Source of the DNA: an uncultured Planctomycetales bacterium
GTDB taxonomy: Bacteria > Planctomycetota > Planctomycetia > Pirellulales > Thermoguttaceae
Length of the DNA: 38,337 nt
Direction of reading: 5' to 3'
NCBI GenBank assembly: GCA_947305735.1
Contig: CAMZEO010000010.1
Location: forward strand, 1-38,337
The position numbers and the translations under genes are program-made. Positions 9,290 to 16,965 of the stretch are shown here, in pieces. Within the stretch, counting starts at the first letter, position 1. Each line of letters starts with the position of its first letter. The notes under the pieces were generated by a model that ran no database searches, was not told where the DNA came from, and saw only the letters and a program-made list of their open reading frames with translations.

Positions 9290-10447
9290 TCAACGAACGT
9301 TCGGAAAGAGCCCTCGCAACAACGTTTGCAATCGCGTTCCCTTCGCGTCGCAATCGATCACGCGTCCCTCCCGATCAACCAGAATCAACTTCGGGATCCC
9401 GTTGATCGCGTAGTAACGCAAAAGGTCGACAAACGGCTTGGTCGAGTCGGTCGACAATTTGTGCGAAACGTTCTTCCAGGGCAGTCTTTGCGCCCTGACG
9501 AAACGGTCGAGCTCGGCGACGTCGGAATCGCAACTGTATCCGACGACTTCAAATCCGCAGTCGCGATATTTTTCGTACATCGCCTTGACGTTCGGGAGTT
9601 CCGCGCGGCACGGTCCGCACCAAGTGGCCCAAAAATCGACCAAAACGACTTTGCCGCGGTAAGAATCCCAGTCGATCTCCGTTCCGTCGGTCGAGACGCC
9701 CTCGAAGCGCAACTCGTTCCCGACAAGATTCGCGTATCGCTCGCTCGCGCCCGTCGAGACGGCGTAAGATCGAAGCGCTTCGTTTCCGCTTCCCAGAAAC
9801 TTTTTCAGACGTTTTTCATCGATCAATTTCGCCATCTCGGGATCGCGTTCGCGCAACGCGCGCGCCGCTCGTTCAACGCGGTCGACATTTAAAGCCGTTG
9901 GCGTTTCAACCGCGCGATCGACGAGCCGATCGATCAACCTCCGCAGCTCGGCGGCGTCGTTTTTCCGGGTCGCGTCGACGATCGTCGCGTCAATTAGAGC
10001 GCTCTCGACGAGGACAAGCCGACGCGCGTCGGACGATTTTCTCTTTTCTTCTTCTCGGACAAGCGTTTGCAATTCTTCGACCAAGCCGTTCGCGCTCAAC
10101 GCGACGCAACATGCGGCGAGTTCTTCGAACGTTCCGGAAATTATGCGTCCGGAAAGCGTCAAAATCTCGACGTTGATCGCGTCGAGCGCCGCCTCGATCT
10201 TTTTCTCGGTCGCCTCGTATTCTTCGCGCGAGGCGGCTTTGGCGGCGAAACGACGTCGTTCCTTTCGGATCGCGTCGCGACGTTGCAGATAAAACTCGAG
10301 ATCCTTCCCGCGCGGCGCTTCCAGGAGCGCCGCGTCAAATCCTTCGGCGGCGATCGCGTTCGTCGGATCGATTGAACCGACGCCCTGCGACGCGAGCAAA
10401 AGAGCCGCGACGACGCCTCGCGTCGCGAATAAAAACCAGCGATTCAT
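9290..10447 (-). CDS. Exported TlpA-like thioredoxin with intact WCGPC
   Basis: 385 residues from the ATG at 10447, with an AGG eight bases upstream and a signal peptide (MNRWFLFATRGVVAALLLAS..., likely cut after IAA). The N-terminal signature is degenerate but visible: FDAALLEAPRGKDLEFYLQR (37-56). NGLVEELQTLV...SSDARRL lies near 120-144. One copy of the helical module follows at about 163-238. The thioredoxin domain starts at TDGTEIDWDSYRGKVVLVDF and has WCGPC at 276-280, with GIPKLILVDREG as the cis-proline strand. The end FPNVR is a variant of the family's FPDVK. Probably exported and redox active; whether it acts as reductant or oxidant cannot be told from sequence. Confidence 0.88.
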   Translation of the reverse strand: MNRWFLFATRGVVAALLLASQGVGSIDPTNAIAAEGFDAALLEAPRGKDLEFYLQRRDAIRKERRRFAAKAASREEYEATEKKIEAALDAINVEILTLSGRIISGTFEELAACCVALSANGLVEELQTLVREEEKRKSSDARRLVLVESALIDATIVDATRKNDAAELRRLIDRLVDRAVETPTALNVDRVERAARALRERDPEMAKLIDEKRLKKFLGSGNEALRSYAVSTGASERYANLVGNELRFEGVSTDGTEIDWDSYRGKVVLVDFWATWCGPCRAELPNVKAMYEKYRDCGFEVVGYSCDSDVAELDRFVRAQRLPWKNVSHKLSTDSTKPFVDLLRYYAINGIPKLILVDREGRVIDCDAKGTRLQTLLRGLFPNVR

Positions 10448-10496
10448 GGGAAACCTGCGCAAAAAAGGGAAAAACCGCGGTTCGCGGTCATGCGGG

Positions 10497-11633
10497 TTAT
10501 TTTACGTTGGGATACTCCTTGCGGAGATAAGCCTGAATATCGGCGTTTGTAGCGTCGGCGTCGACGACCTTGCCGCCTTTGCCGATCAAGACGGCGATCG
10601 GCAGTTTCCGCAAGTCGTAGTAAGCGGTCGGATCGACGTAATCCTTGTCTTTCGCTTCGCGCGACAAAAGACGCGACAACGTCGTCCACGGATAAGGATA
10701 GCGCCGGTCGAACGACGAGACCGATTTCGGGTCGTCGTCGACGCAATAACCGACGATATCAAATCCGGAGTCGCGATAGTCGGAAAAAAGCGCCAAAGGA
10801 ACGCGGAAAAGCTCCGCGGTCTGCCGATTATCCGACGCGAAAAAGACGACGAGAACCGTTTTGCCTTTATAGCGCGACCAATCGAAATCCTTTCCCAACA
10901 CGGTCAGACCTTCGAGCGTCATCTCCGACCCGACAAGTTCGGCGTAACGTTTTTCGCCGCCGAGAGACAAGGCGATTCGACGGAGAACTCGATCGTCCGT
11001 CGCGTTGAAACGCTCTTCCGCTTTGGCGACAAAGGCGTCGGCGACGTCGGAATCATACTGGCGCATCTTTGAGAGGTAGAGCGAATAACGTTCTCCGCGA
11101 GCGGGCTCGGCGAGCGCTTCCTCGATAAGCCGATCGCCCAGCGCGGAAAGCGCGTCGGCGTCGTCGGCGCGTCCATAAACGGCGATTTCCGTAAGAACCT
11201 CAAGCTCTTCAAGATAAGAAATCCGCGAAAGATTCGGTTTGGCGCGCTCTTTTTCTCTGGCGAGAGTCTCCAGCATCTCCTGGTAATCCAACGCGGCGGA
11301 AAGAGATTTGCAGTACGCGCTAAAAGCTTCGTCGGCGATTTTGGTCGTCGCGTTCAAACAGGTGTACGCAAGATTCCGGTTGACTTCGCGCAACGCGCGA
11401 TTAACTTTCTCGCGATGCTTCATCGCTTCCTTTTCGTCTTGAGGAAGTTGAAAGTACGCGTTTCGCAATTCGCGTTGCAACCCCTGATAATAAGCGACCG
11501 GGGCGCCTTCGCGGACGTTAAAAATCGATTCGTCGACGGGACGCGCGCTTTCAGGACGCGTCTCTTGACCGACGCCGGGAGCGACGACGCAAAACGCCAA
11601 AACGGCGACGCAAGAAAAAAACAACGCTTTCAT
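10497..11633 (-). CDS. Exported TlpA-like protein lacking CxxC
   Basis: 378 residues from the ATG at 11633 (MKALFFSCVAVLAFCVVAPG signal peptide); a TTG two codons earlier is possible. No clear Shine-Dalgarno sequence is visible. The signature reads VDESIFNVREGAPVAYYQ (33-50), then LETLAREKERAKPNLSRI and one helical module (about 157-229, ending SLGGEKRYAELVG). The thioredoxin-like domain begins FDWSRYKGKTVLVVFF, but WCGPC is replaced by NRQTA near 269-273. The fold's later parts are kept (DSGFDIVGYCVDDD; KLPIAVLIGKGGKVV). C-terminal FPDVK is replaced by YPNVK. It lies between two CxxC-bearing paralogues in the same orientation, so redox-dead and redox-active members are interleaved. Confidence 0.85.
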   Translation of the reverse strand: MKALFFSCVAVLAFCVVAPGVGQETRPESARPVDESIFNVREGAPVAYYQGLQRELRNAYFQLPQDEKEAMKHREKVNRALREVNRNLAYTCLNATTKIADEAFSAYCKSLSAALDYQEMLETLAREKERAKPNLSRISYLEELEVLTEIAVYGRADDADALSALGDRLIEEALAEPARGERYSLYLSKMRQYDSDVADAFVAKAEERFNATDDRVLRRIALSLGGEKRYAELVGSEMTLEGLTVLGKDFDWSRYKGKTVLVVFFASDNRQTAELFRVPLALFSDYRDSGFDIVGYCVDDDPKSVSSFDRRYPYPWTTLSRLLSREAKDKDYVDPTAYYDLRKLPIAVLIGKGGKVVDADATNADIQAYLRKEYPNVK

Positions 11634-11827
11634 AACCAAATTGTTGAAAAGTAGGGTTAAAAAATGACGAAACCGCGCCAGAAGTCGCGATTGTTTCGCG
11701 TTAAGAATCGCCGTCCGACGCCGACTTATACGCGAACTTATTCGTCGTTCGAGTCCTCGGGAAAGCGAAGACGTCCGCGGAAGAATTCCCAGGGGGAGCC
11801 GGGAAAATTTTCACGTTCGCGCGTCAA

Positions 11828-12994
11828 TCACTTGACGTCGGGAAATTGTTCCTGGAGCAATTTTTTCAAATTATTGCCGCGAGCGAAAGTGTCGAGAACT
11901 TTGCCGTCTTTGCCAACCAGAACCATCGTCGGAATCGAGTCGACGCCGTAGTAGTCGGTCAAGTCGACGTAGTCTTTTCCTTCGGCTTCCATCGACATTT
12001 TACGCGACGCGGTCTTCCAGGGCAGTTTGCGCTCTTCCTCAAATTTCTTGAGCGCGTCGATATTGTCGTCCAAACTGTAGCCAAGAACTTCAAATCCCGC
12101 GTCGCGGTATTTCTCATAAAGTTCCAGAACGTTCGGGATTTCGGCGACGCAAGGCCCGCACCACGTCGCCCAGAAATCGACCAAAACGACCTTGCCGCGA
12201 TAGTCTTCCCATTTGATCTCTTCCCCGTCAAGATAGACGCCTTCGACGACCATGTCGTTTCCGAGAAGCTCCGCAAAGCGTTTCTTGCCGCCAAGCGCGA
12301 ACGCGAGTTTCTTCAGCGCCTCGTTTTCCGACGCTTCAAATTTCGAAATTGCTTCTTCGCACAGAGCGGCGCCGACTTCGGCGTCGTAAATGGCGATTTG
12401 ATCGACGACGTCGCGAAATAAGCCCGCTTTGTCGGGGTTGGCGAGCGCGGCGGCAAGCGTTTTTGCGCCCGCCGCTTTAAGAGCGTCGACGTCCTTGGGA
12501 TGACCTGCTCTAAAAACGGCGCCGATCAACGCGGAATCTTCAAGCATGCCGACGCGCCAGTCGTCCGGATTCTCCTTGCCCTTTTCGTCGGCGAGAGCTT
12601 GATTGAGTTCGTCGACTCTTCCGGTATTTCTGAGAATTTGCGCGTAAATGGCAAACGCCTGATCTCGCTCGTTTTTGTCGAGGTCTTCGCATGACGCGAC
12701 GTTCTTATAAATAGAGCAGTACGCGACGACGGCCTTGTCGCGAACCGAATTGCGCTCGTCGGAATCGGCGACGGAGGTCATGAATTTCGTCATTTCCGCG
12801 TCAAGTTTCTTTTCGGTCTCTTTATAATAGTCTGAGTTTTGACCGTCTTTGACGTCGAAAACGGATTCGTCCAAAACGTAAGGTTCGTCAACGGGTTCGT
12901 CGGCAAAGACGAGCCCGCAAGCGCCTGAATACGCCAAACCCAACGACAGCGCTCCAATCAAACAAGCGTTAAAAGCAACGGTCGAAAAACGCAT
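11828..12994 (-). CDS. Exported TlpA-like thioredoxin with intact WCGPC
   Basis: 388 residues; the ATG at 12994 follows AAGGA. The signal peptide MRFSTVAFNACLIGALSLGL is nearly the same as that of the next gene upstream. Signature LDESVFDVKDGQNSDYY is at 41-57, TGRVDELNQAL...NPDDWRV near 124-148, and a single helical module runs from about 167 to 239. The thioredoxin domain starts at DGEEIKWEDYRGKVVLVDFW with WCGPC at 278-282, DSIPTMVLVGKDGKV near the cis-proline and a C-terminal FPDVK. The stop and about 10 bases beyond it (TGATTGACGCGCG) are shared with the gene that starts at 14061, so the duplicated unit includes 3' flanking DNA. The 194-base gap to the next gene is the largest within the cluster. 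Confidence 0.9.
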   Translation of the reverse strand: MRFSTVAFNACLIGALSLGLAYSGACGLVFADEPVDEPYVLDESVFDVKDGQNSDYYKETEKKLDAEMTKFMTSVADSDERNSVRDKAVVAYCSIYKNVASCEDLDKNERDQAFAIYAQILRNTGRVDELNQALADEKGKENPDDWRVGMLEDSALIGAVFRAGHPKDVDALKAAGAKTLAAALANPDKAGLFRDVVDQIAIYDAEVGAALCEEAISKFEASENEALKKLAFALGGKKRFAELLGNDMVVEGVYLDGEEIKWEDYRGKVVLVDFWATWCGPCVAEIPNVLELYEKYRDAGFEVLGYSLDDNIDALKKFEEERKLPWKTASRKMSMEAEGKDYVDLTDYYGVDSIPTMVLVGKDGKVLDTFARGNNLKKLLQEQFPDVK

Positions 12995-13092
12995 CGTCTT
13001 TTTCCTTTCGATCTTGTGGAAACAAAACGGAACGAAAACCGCCCCGCCGGGGAGAAACCGCCCGAGCGGAGCTTTTCACAACCGCGCGTCAA

Positions 13093-14061
13093 TCACTTGA
13101 CGTCGGGAAACAATCCTTCGAGCAATTCCTTCAAATGCTCGCCGCGAGCGCGCGTGTCGAGGACTTTCCCGTCCTTGCCGACGAGAACCATCGTCGGAAT
13201 CGCGTTGATTCCGTAGTAGTCGGTCAGGTTGACGTATTCTTTTCCTTCGGCTTCCACCGACAATTTACGAGACGCCGTTTTCCAAGGCAATTCGCGTTCT
13301 TTTTCAAACTTTTCGAGCGCCTCGAGATTGCTGTCCAGACTGTACCCGAGAACTTCGAACCCGGCGTCGTGATATTTTTCATAGAGCGCCAAAACGTTCG
13401 GAATTTCGCCGACGCACGGTCCGCACCAGGTCGCCCAGAAGTCGACCAGAACGACCTTGCCGCGATAGTCTTCCCATTTAATCTCTTCGCCCGCCTTGCC
13501 GTCTTCAAAATAGACGCCTTCGACGATCATCTCGTTTCCGACAAGTTCCGCGAAACGTTTTTTCCCTTCGACGCGCATAATCGCCGTTTCCAAAATGGCG
13601 ACGCGCGCGGCGTCCGGGGTCTCTTTGGCTTTTTCGTCGGCAAGGATTCCGTTTATTTCGTCAACTTTTCCGTCGTCCGCAAGAAAGCTCAGATACGAAT
13701 TCAACGCTCTATTGCGCTCGACCTCTTCGAGGTCCTCGCAAAAAGCTCTGTTCTTAAAGATAACAAAGAGAGCGGCGTTGGCTTTCTCGAAAACGGGCGC
13801 GCGTTCGGCGGCGGAGGTAACGGCGATGAATTCCGTCATTTCCGCGCGTAATTTCTCTTCGGCTTCCTGGTAGTACTCGGCGTTCCGACCGTCTTCAATA
13901 TCGAAGACGGACTCGTCCAGAACGAAAGGCTCCTTAGCTTCTTCTTTGGTTTCTTCAACGGGTTCGTCGGCAAAAACGGCGCAACCAACATTCGAATTTG
14001 CCGAACCTAACAACAAAGCGCCGACCAGGCAGACGCCAAAAGCAACGGGCGAAAAACGCAT
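13093..14061 (-). CDS. Exported TlpA-like thioredoxin, short form without the helical module; first gene of the cluster
   Basis: 322 residues from the ATG at 14061, chosen because it is preceded by GAGGA and starts MRFSPVAF, matching MRFSTVAF of the next gene. An open frame extends 84 codons further upstream, across the promoter, and is not likely coding. Signature LDESVFDIEDGRNAEYYQ is at 48-65, and DGKVDEINGIL...TPDAARV near 130-153. Here ILETAIM joins straight to EGKKRFAELVGNE, so the roughly 75-residue helical module of its neighbours is absent. A five-residue insertion (DGKAGEEI) precedes the thioredoxin domain, which has WCGPC at 212-216, AIPTMVLVGKDGKV and terminal FPDVK. It is probably exported and redox active. 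Confidence 0.9.
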   Translation of the reverse strand: MRFSPVAFGVCLVGALLLGSANSNVGCAVFADEPVEETKEEAKEPFVLDESVFDIEDGRNAEYYQEAEEKLRAEMTEFIAVTSAAERAPVFEKANAALFVIFKNRAFCEDLEEVERNRALNSYLSFLADDGKVDEINGILADEKAKETPDAARVAILETAIMRVEGKKRFAELVGNEMIVEGVYFEDGKAGEEIKWEDYRGKVVLVDFWATWCGPCVGEIPNVLALYEKYHDAGFEVLGYSLDSNLEALEKFEKERELPWKTASRKLSVEAEGKEYVNLTDYYGINAIPTMVLVGKDGKVLDTRARGEHLKELLEGLFPDVK

Positions 14062-14155
14062 CGTAATTTTCCTCGCAACAAAGTGGAAACAAAAGGGAAC
14101 AAAAACCGGCGCCGTGTGAAAAAAAGCTCGCGCCAAAGTTTTCGCCGCGCTCGTC

Positions 14156-14183
14156 ATTATAACGCAACGAAGACGTAAAACAA
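14156..14183 (-). promoter_or_regulatory. Promoter of the TlpA-like cluster
   Basis: On the minus strand TTGTTT (complement of 14178-14183) and TATAAT (complement of 14156-14161) are 16 bases apart. Transcription would start near 14149, about 88 bases before the ATG at 14061. No comparable promoter was seen inside the cluster, which supports one main transcription unit. The 258-base gap (14062-14319) holds nothing else recognisable. Confidence 0.55.
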
Positions 14184-14319
14184 GAGAAACGAGACCATTT
14201 GACAGAGGAACTCGAAAGAATTGACAAAATTCGTCGACACAATAAGAAAAACAGGATGTCTCGCGCAAGAAAAAACGTCCGGTTTGTCGATATAAACGAC
14301 TTGACGGCGTCAATAAAGA

Positions 14320-15900
14320 TTATTCTTCCTCTTGGGACTCGTCTTCAAACGACTCTTCGTCGGTAAAAAGCTCCCGCCCAAGATACGCCAAACCTCCCAG
14401 AAGAAGAACGCGATCTTTGGCGACGCTCGGGAGATAGTCAAAGTTAGGAGCCGACGATTCGTCCATGGAATCGCCAAGCGCGGCGAGAAGAGCCGCCAAT
14501 TTGATCTTCTTGAGCAAAAGTTCGTCGAGCGGCTTTCCCGACTTAAGCGCCTGCGACGCCGCGCGATAATCGTCCTTCTCGATCGAATCGAGCGCGCGCC
14601 CCACCGCTTCCTCGGCGACCAACTTCCGACCTTCCAACACTTTAAATCCAAGCGTTATAACCTGTTGTTTCAAAGAAACGTCTTCGGAAGGATGCTCTCG
14701 CGCGGGTTCGGACTCCGAAAAATCGGACGCGGCGGAATCAGACTCGGGTTGAACATCCGAATCCTTTTCGGAAGGAACGCCCAAAACCGGCGGATCCAAT
14801 TCGGCGGGAAAAACAGGAGCGGCGGACGCGGGCGACTCCGGAACCGGATCGGGGTTAGTCGCGACGGAAACGGGCGGAGCCGACGCGGGAGCGGACGGAG
14901 GCGGAACGGCTAACGAATCGGGAAGAATCAACGCGACGCGGAAACCGTAGTTCGTATTGCACGCGCCTGGGAGATTCGCGCCTCGATAAGCGCAACGCGC
15001 CAAGGCGGGGGCGGCGTCCCAACCTCCTCCGCGCAAGACCCTGTATTCGCCAAGAGCCGCTCCCTGAGGATCCACGACCGCGTTCGAGGCGTAGACGCCA
15101 AACCGGTCGGAACACCACTCCCAGACGTTTCCAAGCATGTCGTAAAGCCCCCATGCGTTCGGTTTAAACGAACCGACGGGGGACGTCGCGACGTATCCGT
15201 CGTCAAACGGGAAAGCCGCCGACCATTTTCTTCCCGTCGCGCTTCCCGAATCGTCGGCCGCGTTGAGATATTGCGCGCCGTCCGACGCTTCGTCGCCCCA
15301 GAAAAATTCCGTCGTCGTTCCGGCGCGAGCCGCGTATTCCCATTGCGATTCCGTCGGAAGAACGTAGCGCGGTTTGCAACCCAGATCCGGCTCGTCCGAA
15401 CTAGCGGCGTTAAGCCAATTAACGTAGGCGATCGCGTCGTAAAAACTTACGCATACGACGGGATTCTTGCTCGACTGCTGAAAGCCCGGCTCCTGCCAGT
15501 TCAACCCCGGCGCGTCGATCCAGACGCCGTTCGCGTCGACGCCGCGCGCGCTTCCCTTTTGCTCCGCCGTCGTCTTATAGCCCGTCGCCTCGACAAAGCG
15601 TCGAAAATCGGCGACGGTTACGGGACGTTTGGCCAAATAGAACCGTTTCGTAAGCGAGACGCGCCGACGAGTCGACAAATTCAGCGATTTCTCCTGTCCT
15701 CCCGGATATTTCGCCATGATTTCGTCGACGGACGCGTCGTTTCCCATCATGAAGACGCCGGGTTCGATCAAGCGAAACTCTATGCCGGACGCGGACAGAA
15801 AATCAGTCGGCAAATTGACGATTCGGTCTTGCGAAAAGCAAGAGCCGACGATAAAAAACGTCAATACGAACGTCGCGATCAAACGCGGGCTGAGTTTCAT
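14320..15900 (-). CDS. SUMF1/FGE-sulfatase-domain lipoprotein without the formylglycine-enzyme cysteine pair
   Basis: 526 residues from the ATG at 15900, preceded by GAGGA; longer starts exist but lack this site and the signal peptide. MKLSPRLIATFVLTFFIVGSC ends in a plausible lipobox (VGSC). A SUMF1-type C-type-lectin-like domain covers about 36-330, with landmarks GVFMMGND, RPVTVADFRRFVEATGY, LPTESQWEYAARAG, LYDMLGNVWEWCSD, RVLRGGGW and NYGFRVAL. In formylglycine-generating enzymes two cysteines five residues apart follow RGGSW; here only the second is present (ARCAYRG) and the first position is Pro. It is therefore unlikely to make formylglycine and is more likely a binding or other SUMF1-fold protein. 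A Pro/Ala/Ser/Glu-rich linker (about 330-430), a helical region and an acidic tail follow. It is probably co-transcribed with the hydrolase 46 bases upstream. Confidence 0.85.
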   Translation of the reverse strand: MKLSPRLIATFVLTFFIVGSCFSQDRIVNLPTDFLSASGIEFRLIEPGVFMMGNDASVDEIMAKYPGGQEKSLNLSTRRRVSLTKRFYLAKRPVTVADFRRFVEATGYKTTAEQKGSARGVDANGVWIDAPGLNWQEPGFQQSSKNPVVCVSFYDAIAYVNWLNAASSDEPDLGCKPRYVLPTESQWEYAARAGTTTEFFWGDEASDGAQYLNAADDSGSATGRKWSAAFPFDDGYVATSPVGSFKPNAWGLYDMLGNVWEWCSDRFGVYASNAVVDPQGAALGEYRVLRGGGWDAAPALARCAYRGANLPGACNTNYGFRVALILPDSLAVPPPSAPASAPPVSVATNPDPVPESPASAAPVFPAELDPPVLGVPSEKDSDVQPESDSAASDFSESEPAREHPSEDVSLKQQVITLGFKVLEGRKLVAEEAVGRALDSIEKDDYRAASQALKSGKPLDELLLKKIKLAALLAALGDSMDESSAPNFDYLPSVAKDRVLLLGGLAYLGRELFTDEESFEDESQEEE

Positions 15901-15946
15901 CGAAGTCCTCTTCGTTGCCATGATGGAAAAACGCGACTGCGGAAAA

Positions 15947-16876
15947 TCACCACTGAAGGAATTCAAAAATCTCGCGAATCTGCTGGTCGGCGGAGAAAAG
16001 CGTCGACGGATTATGAACCCCCCCGTCGGAAACCATTAATTGGGCGCGAACGCCCGCGACGCGAAGCGTTTCGTACATCATCGAGCTCTGGCTCAAAGGG
16101 ACGAGCGGATCGTTCGTTCCCTGCAAAATGATCGTCGGAGCATAATTCCCGTCGACGTAGAATATCGGCGAGTATTTCTTCGCTCGCGCCTGAAGTTCTG
16201 CGTATTGTTCGACGTTTTCCTTATCCGCCGCTTCGCGCGGCATTCCGACTGCAAGATAGACGCAGTCGATCGACTGCTTCGCGTAACGATCGAACGCGAG
16301 CGTAAAATCGGAAGGTCCGAAATAATCGACGACGCGTTGAACCTGACCTGAAACGTCGAGATTATCCCCCACGTTGAACGGAGATTTCTCGTCCGAAATA
16401 CCAAGCGTCAACGAAAGATGCCCTCCGCTCGAAGCGCCCGAAACGGCGAAACGATCCGGGTCGTACCCGTATTCGTCGGCGTGTTTGCGCAGAAACCGGA
16501 CGGCCGCGCGGACGTCTTCCATCGGAACGGGGAACGCCGCTTCGTTAATTGGACGGTGCGAAACGCTCGCGACCGCGAAACCGCGATCCAACGCGCCCAT
16601 CGCCTTCCAGAGACCGCCGTCGCCGGGCTCGCCGGAATACCAGCAACCGCTGTCAAGCCAGATCAGAAGAGGCTCGCCCTTGATCGTTTGACCGTCTTTC
16701 AACGGAAGGAACAAATTCAACTTGATTTCGCGATCTCCGACCGTCTTATAGACGACGTCGGAAATCTGCTGGAATTTGGGCTCTTCTTGAGCGCGAAGCG
16801 ACGCGCGCGCGAACAAAAGAGAAACGGCGACCGCGACAAACAAGAGCGAGCGTCGCGTCGAAACGATGCGTTGCAT
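15947..16876 (-). CDS. Exported alpha/beta hydrolase, acyl-esterase (BD-FAE-like) type
   Basis: 309 residues from the ATG at 16876; the frame is open much further upstream, but only this start gives a signal peptide (MQRIVSTRRSLLFVAVAVSL, cut near RAQ). The fold is an esterase/lipase of the BD-FAE group. The nucleophile elbow is SGASSGGH with S149 in GxSxG, the acid is D256 in QGTNDPLVP and the base H288 in DGGVHNP. The usual HGGGW oxyanion motif reads LDSGCWYSG. Relatives remove acetyl or feruloyl groups from plant polysaccharides; a role in polysaccharide deacylation fits the GH127 gene in this window but is inference. It lies between the TPR gene (89-base gap) and the SUMF1 gene (46-base gap). 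Confidence 0.85.
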   Translation of the reverse strand: MQRIVSTRRSLLFVAVAVSLLFARASLRAQEEPKFQQISDVVYKTVGDREIKLNLFLPLKDGQTIKGEPLLIWLDSGCWYSGEPGDGGLWKAMGALDRGFAVASVSHRPINEAAFPVPMEDVRAAVRFLRKHADEYGYDPDRFAVSGASSGGHLSLTLGISDEKSPFNVGDNLDVSGQVQRVVDYFGPSDFTLAFDRYAKQSIDCVYLAVGMPREAADKENVEQYAELQARAKKYSPIFYVDGNYAPTIILQGTNDPLVPLSQSSMMYETLRVAGVRAQLMVSDGGVHNPSTLFSADQQIREIFEFLQW

Positions 16877-16965
16877 AACAATAACCTTCGACAAATAGGG
16901 GGAAAAAGAATAATCCGGGACGTCTCGATTGGAACGATCCCGGCTGGTAAAACGAGAGGAATCAA

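Noticed and set aside
14062..14313. Upstream extension of the first TlpA-like gene by 84 codons
   Set aside because: The extension spans the promoter and ribosome binding site, and the paralogue starts at the internal Met followed by RFS.
15271..16131. 286-codon plus-strand frame over the SUMF1 and hydrolase genes
   Set aside because: It runs across two genes and their gap, has no domain features and is Arg-rich.
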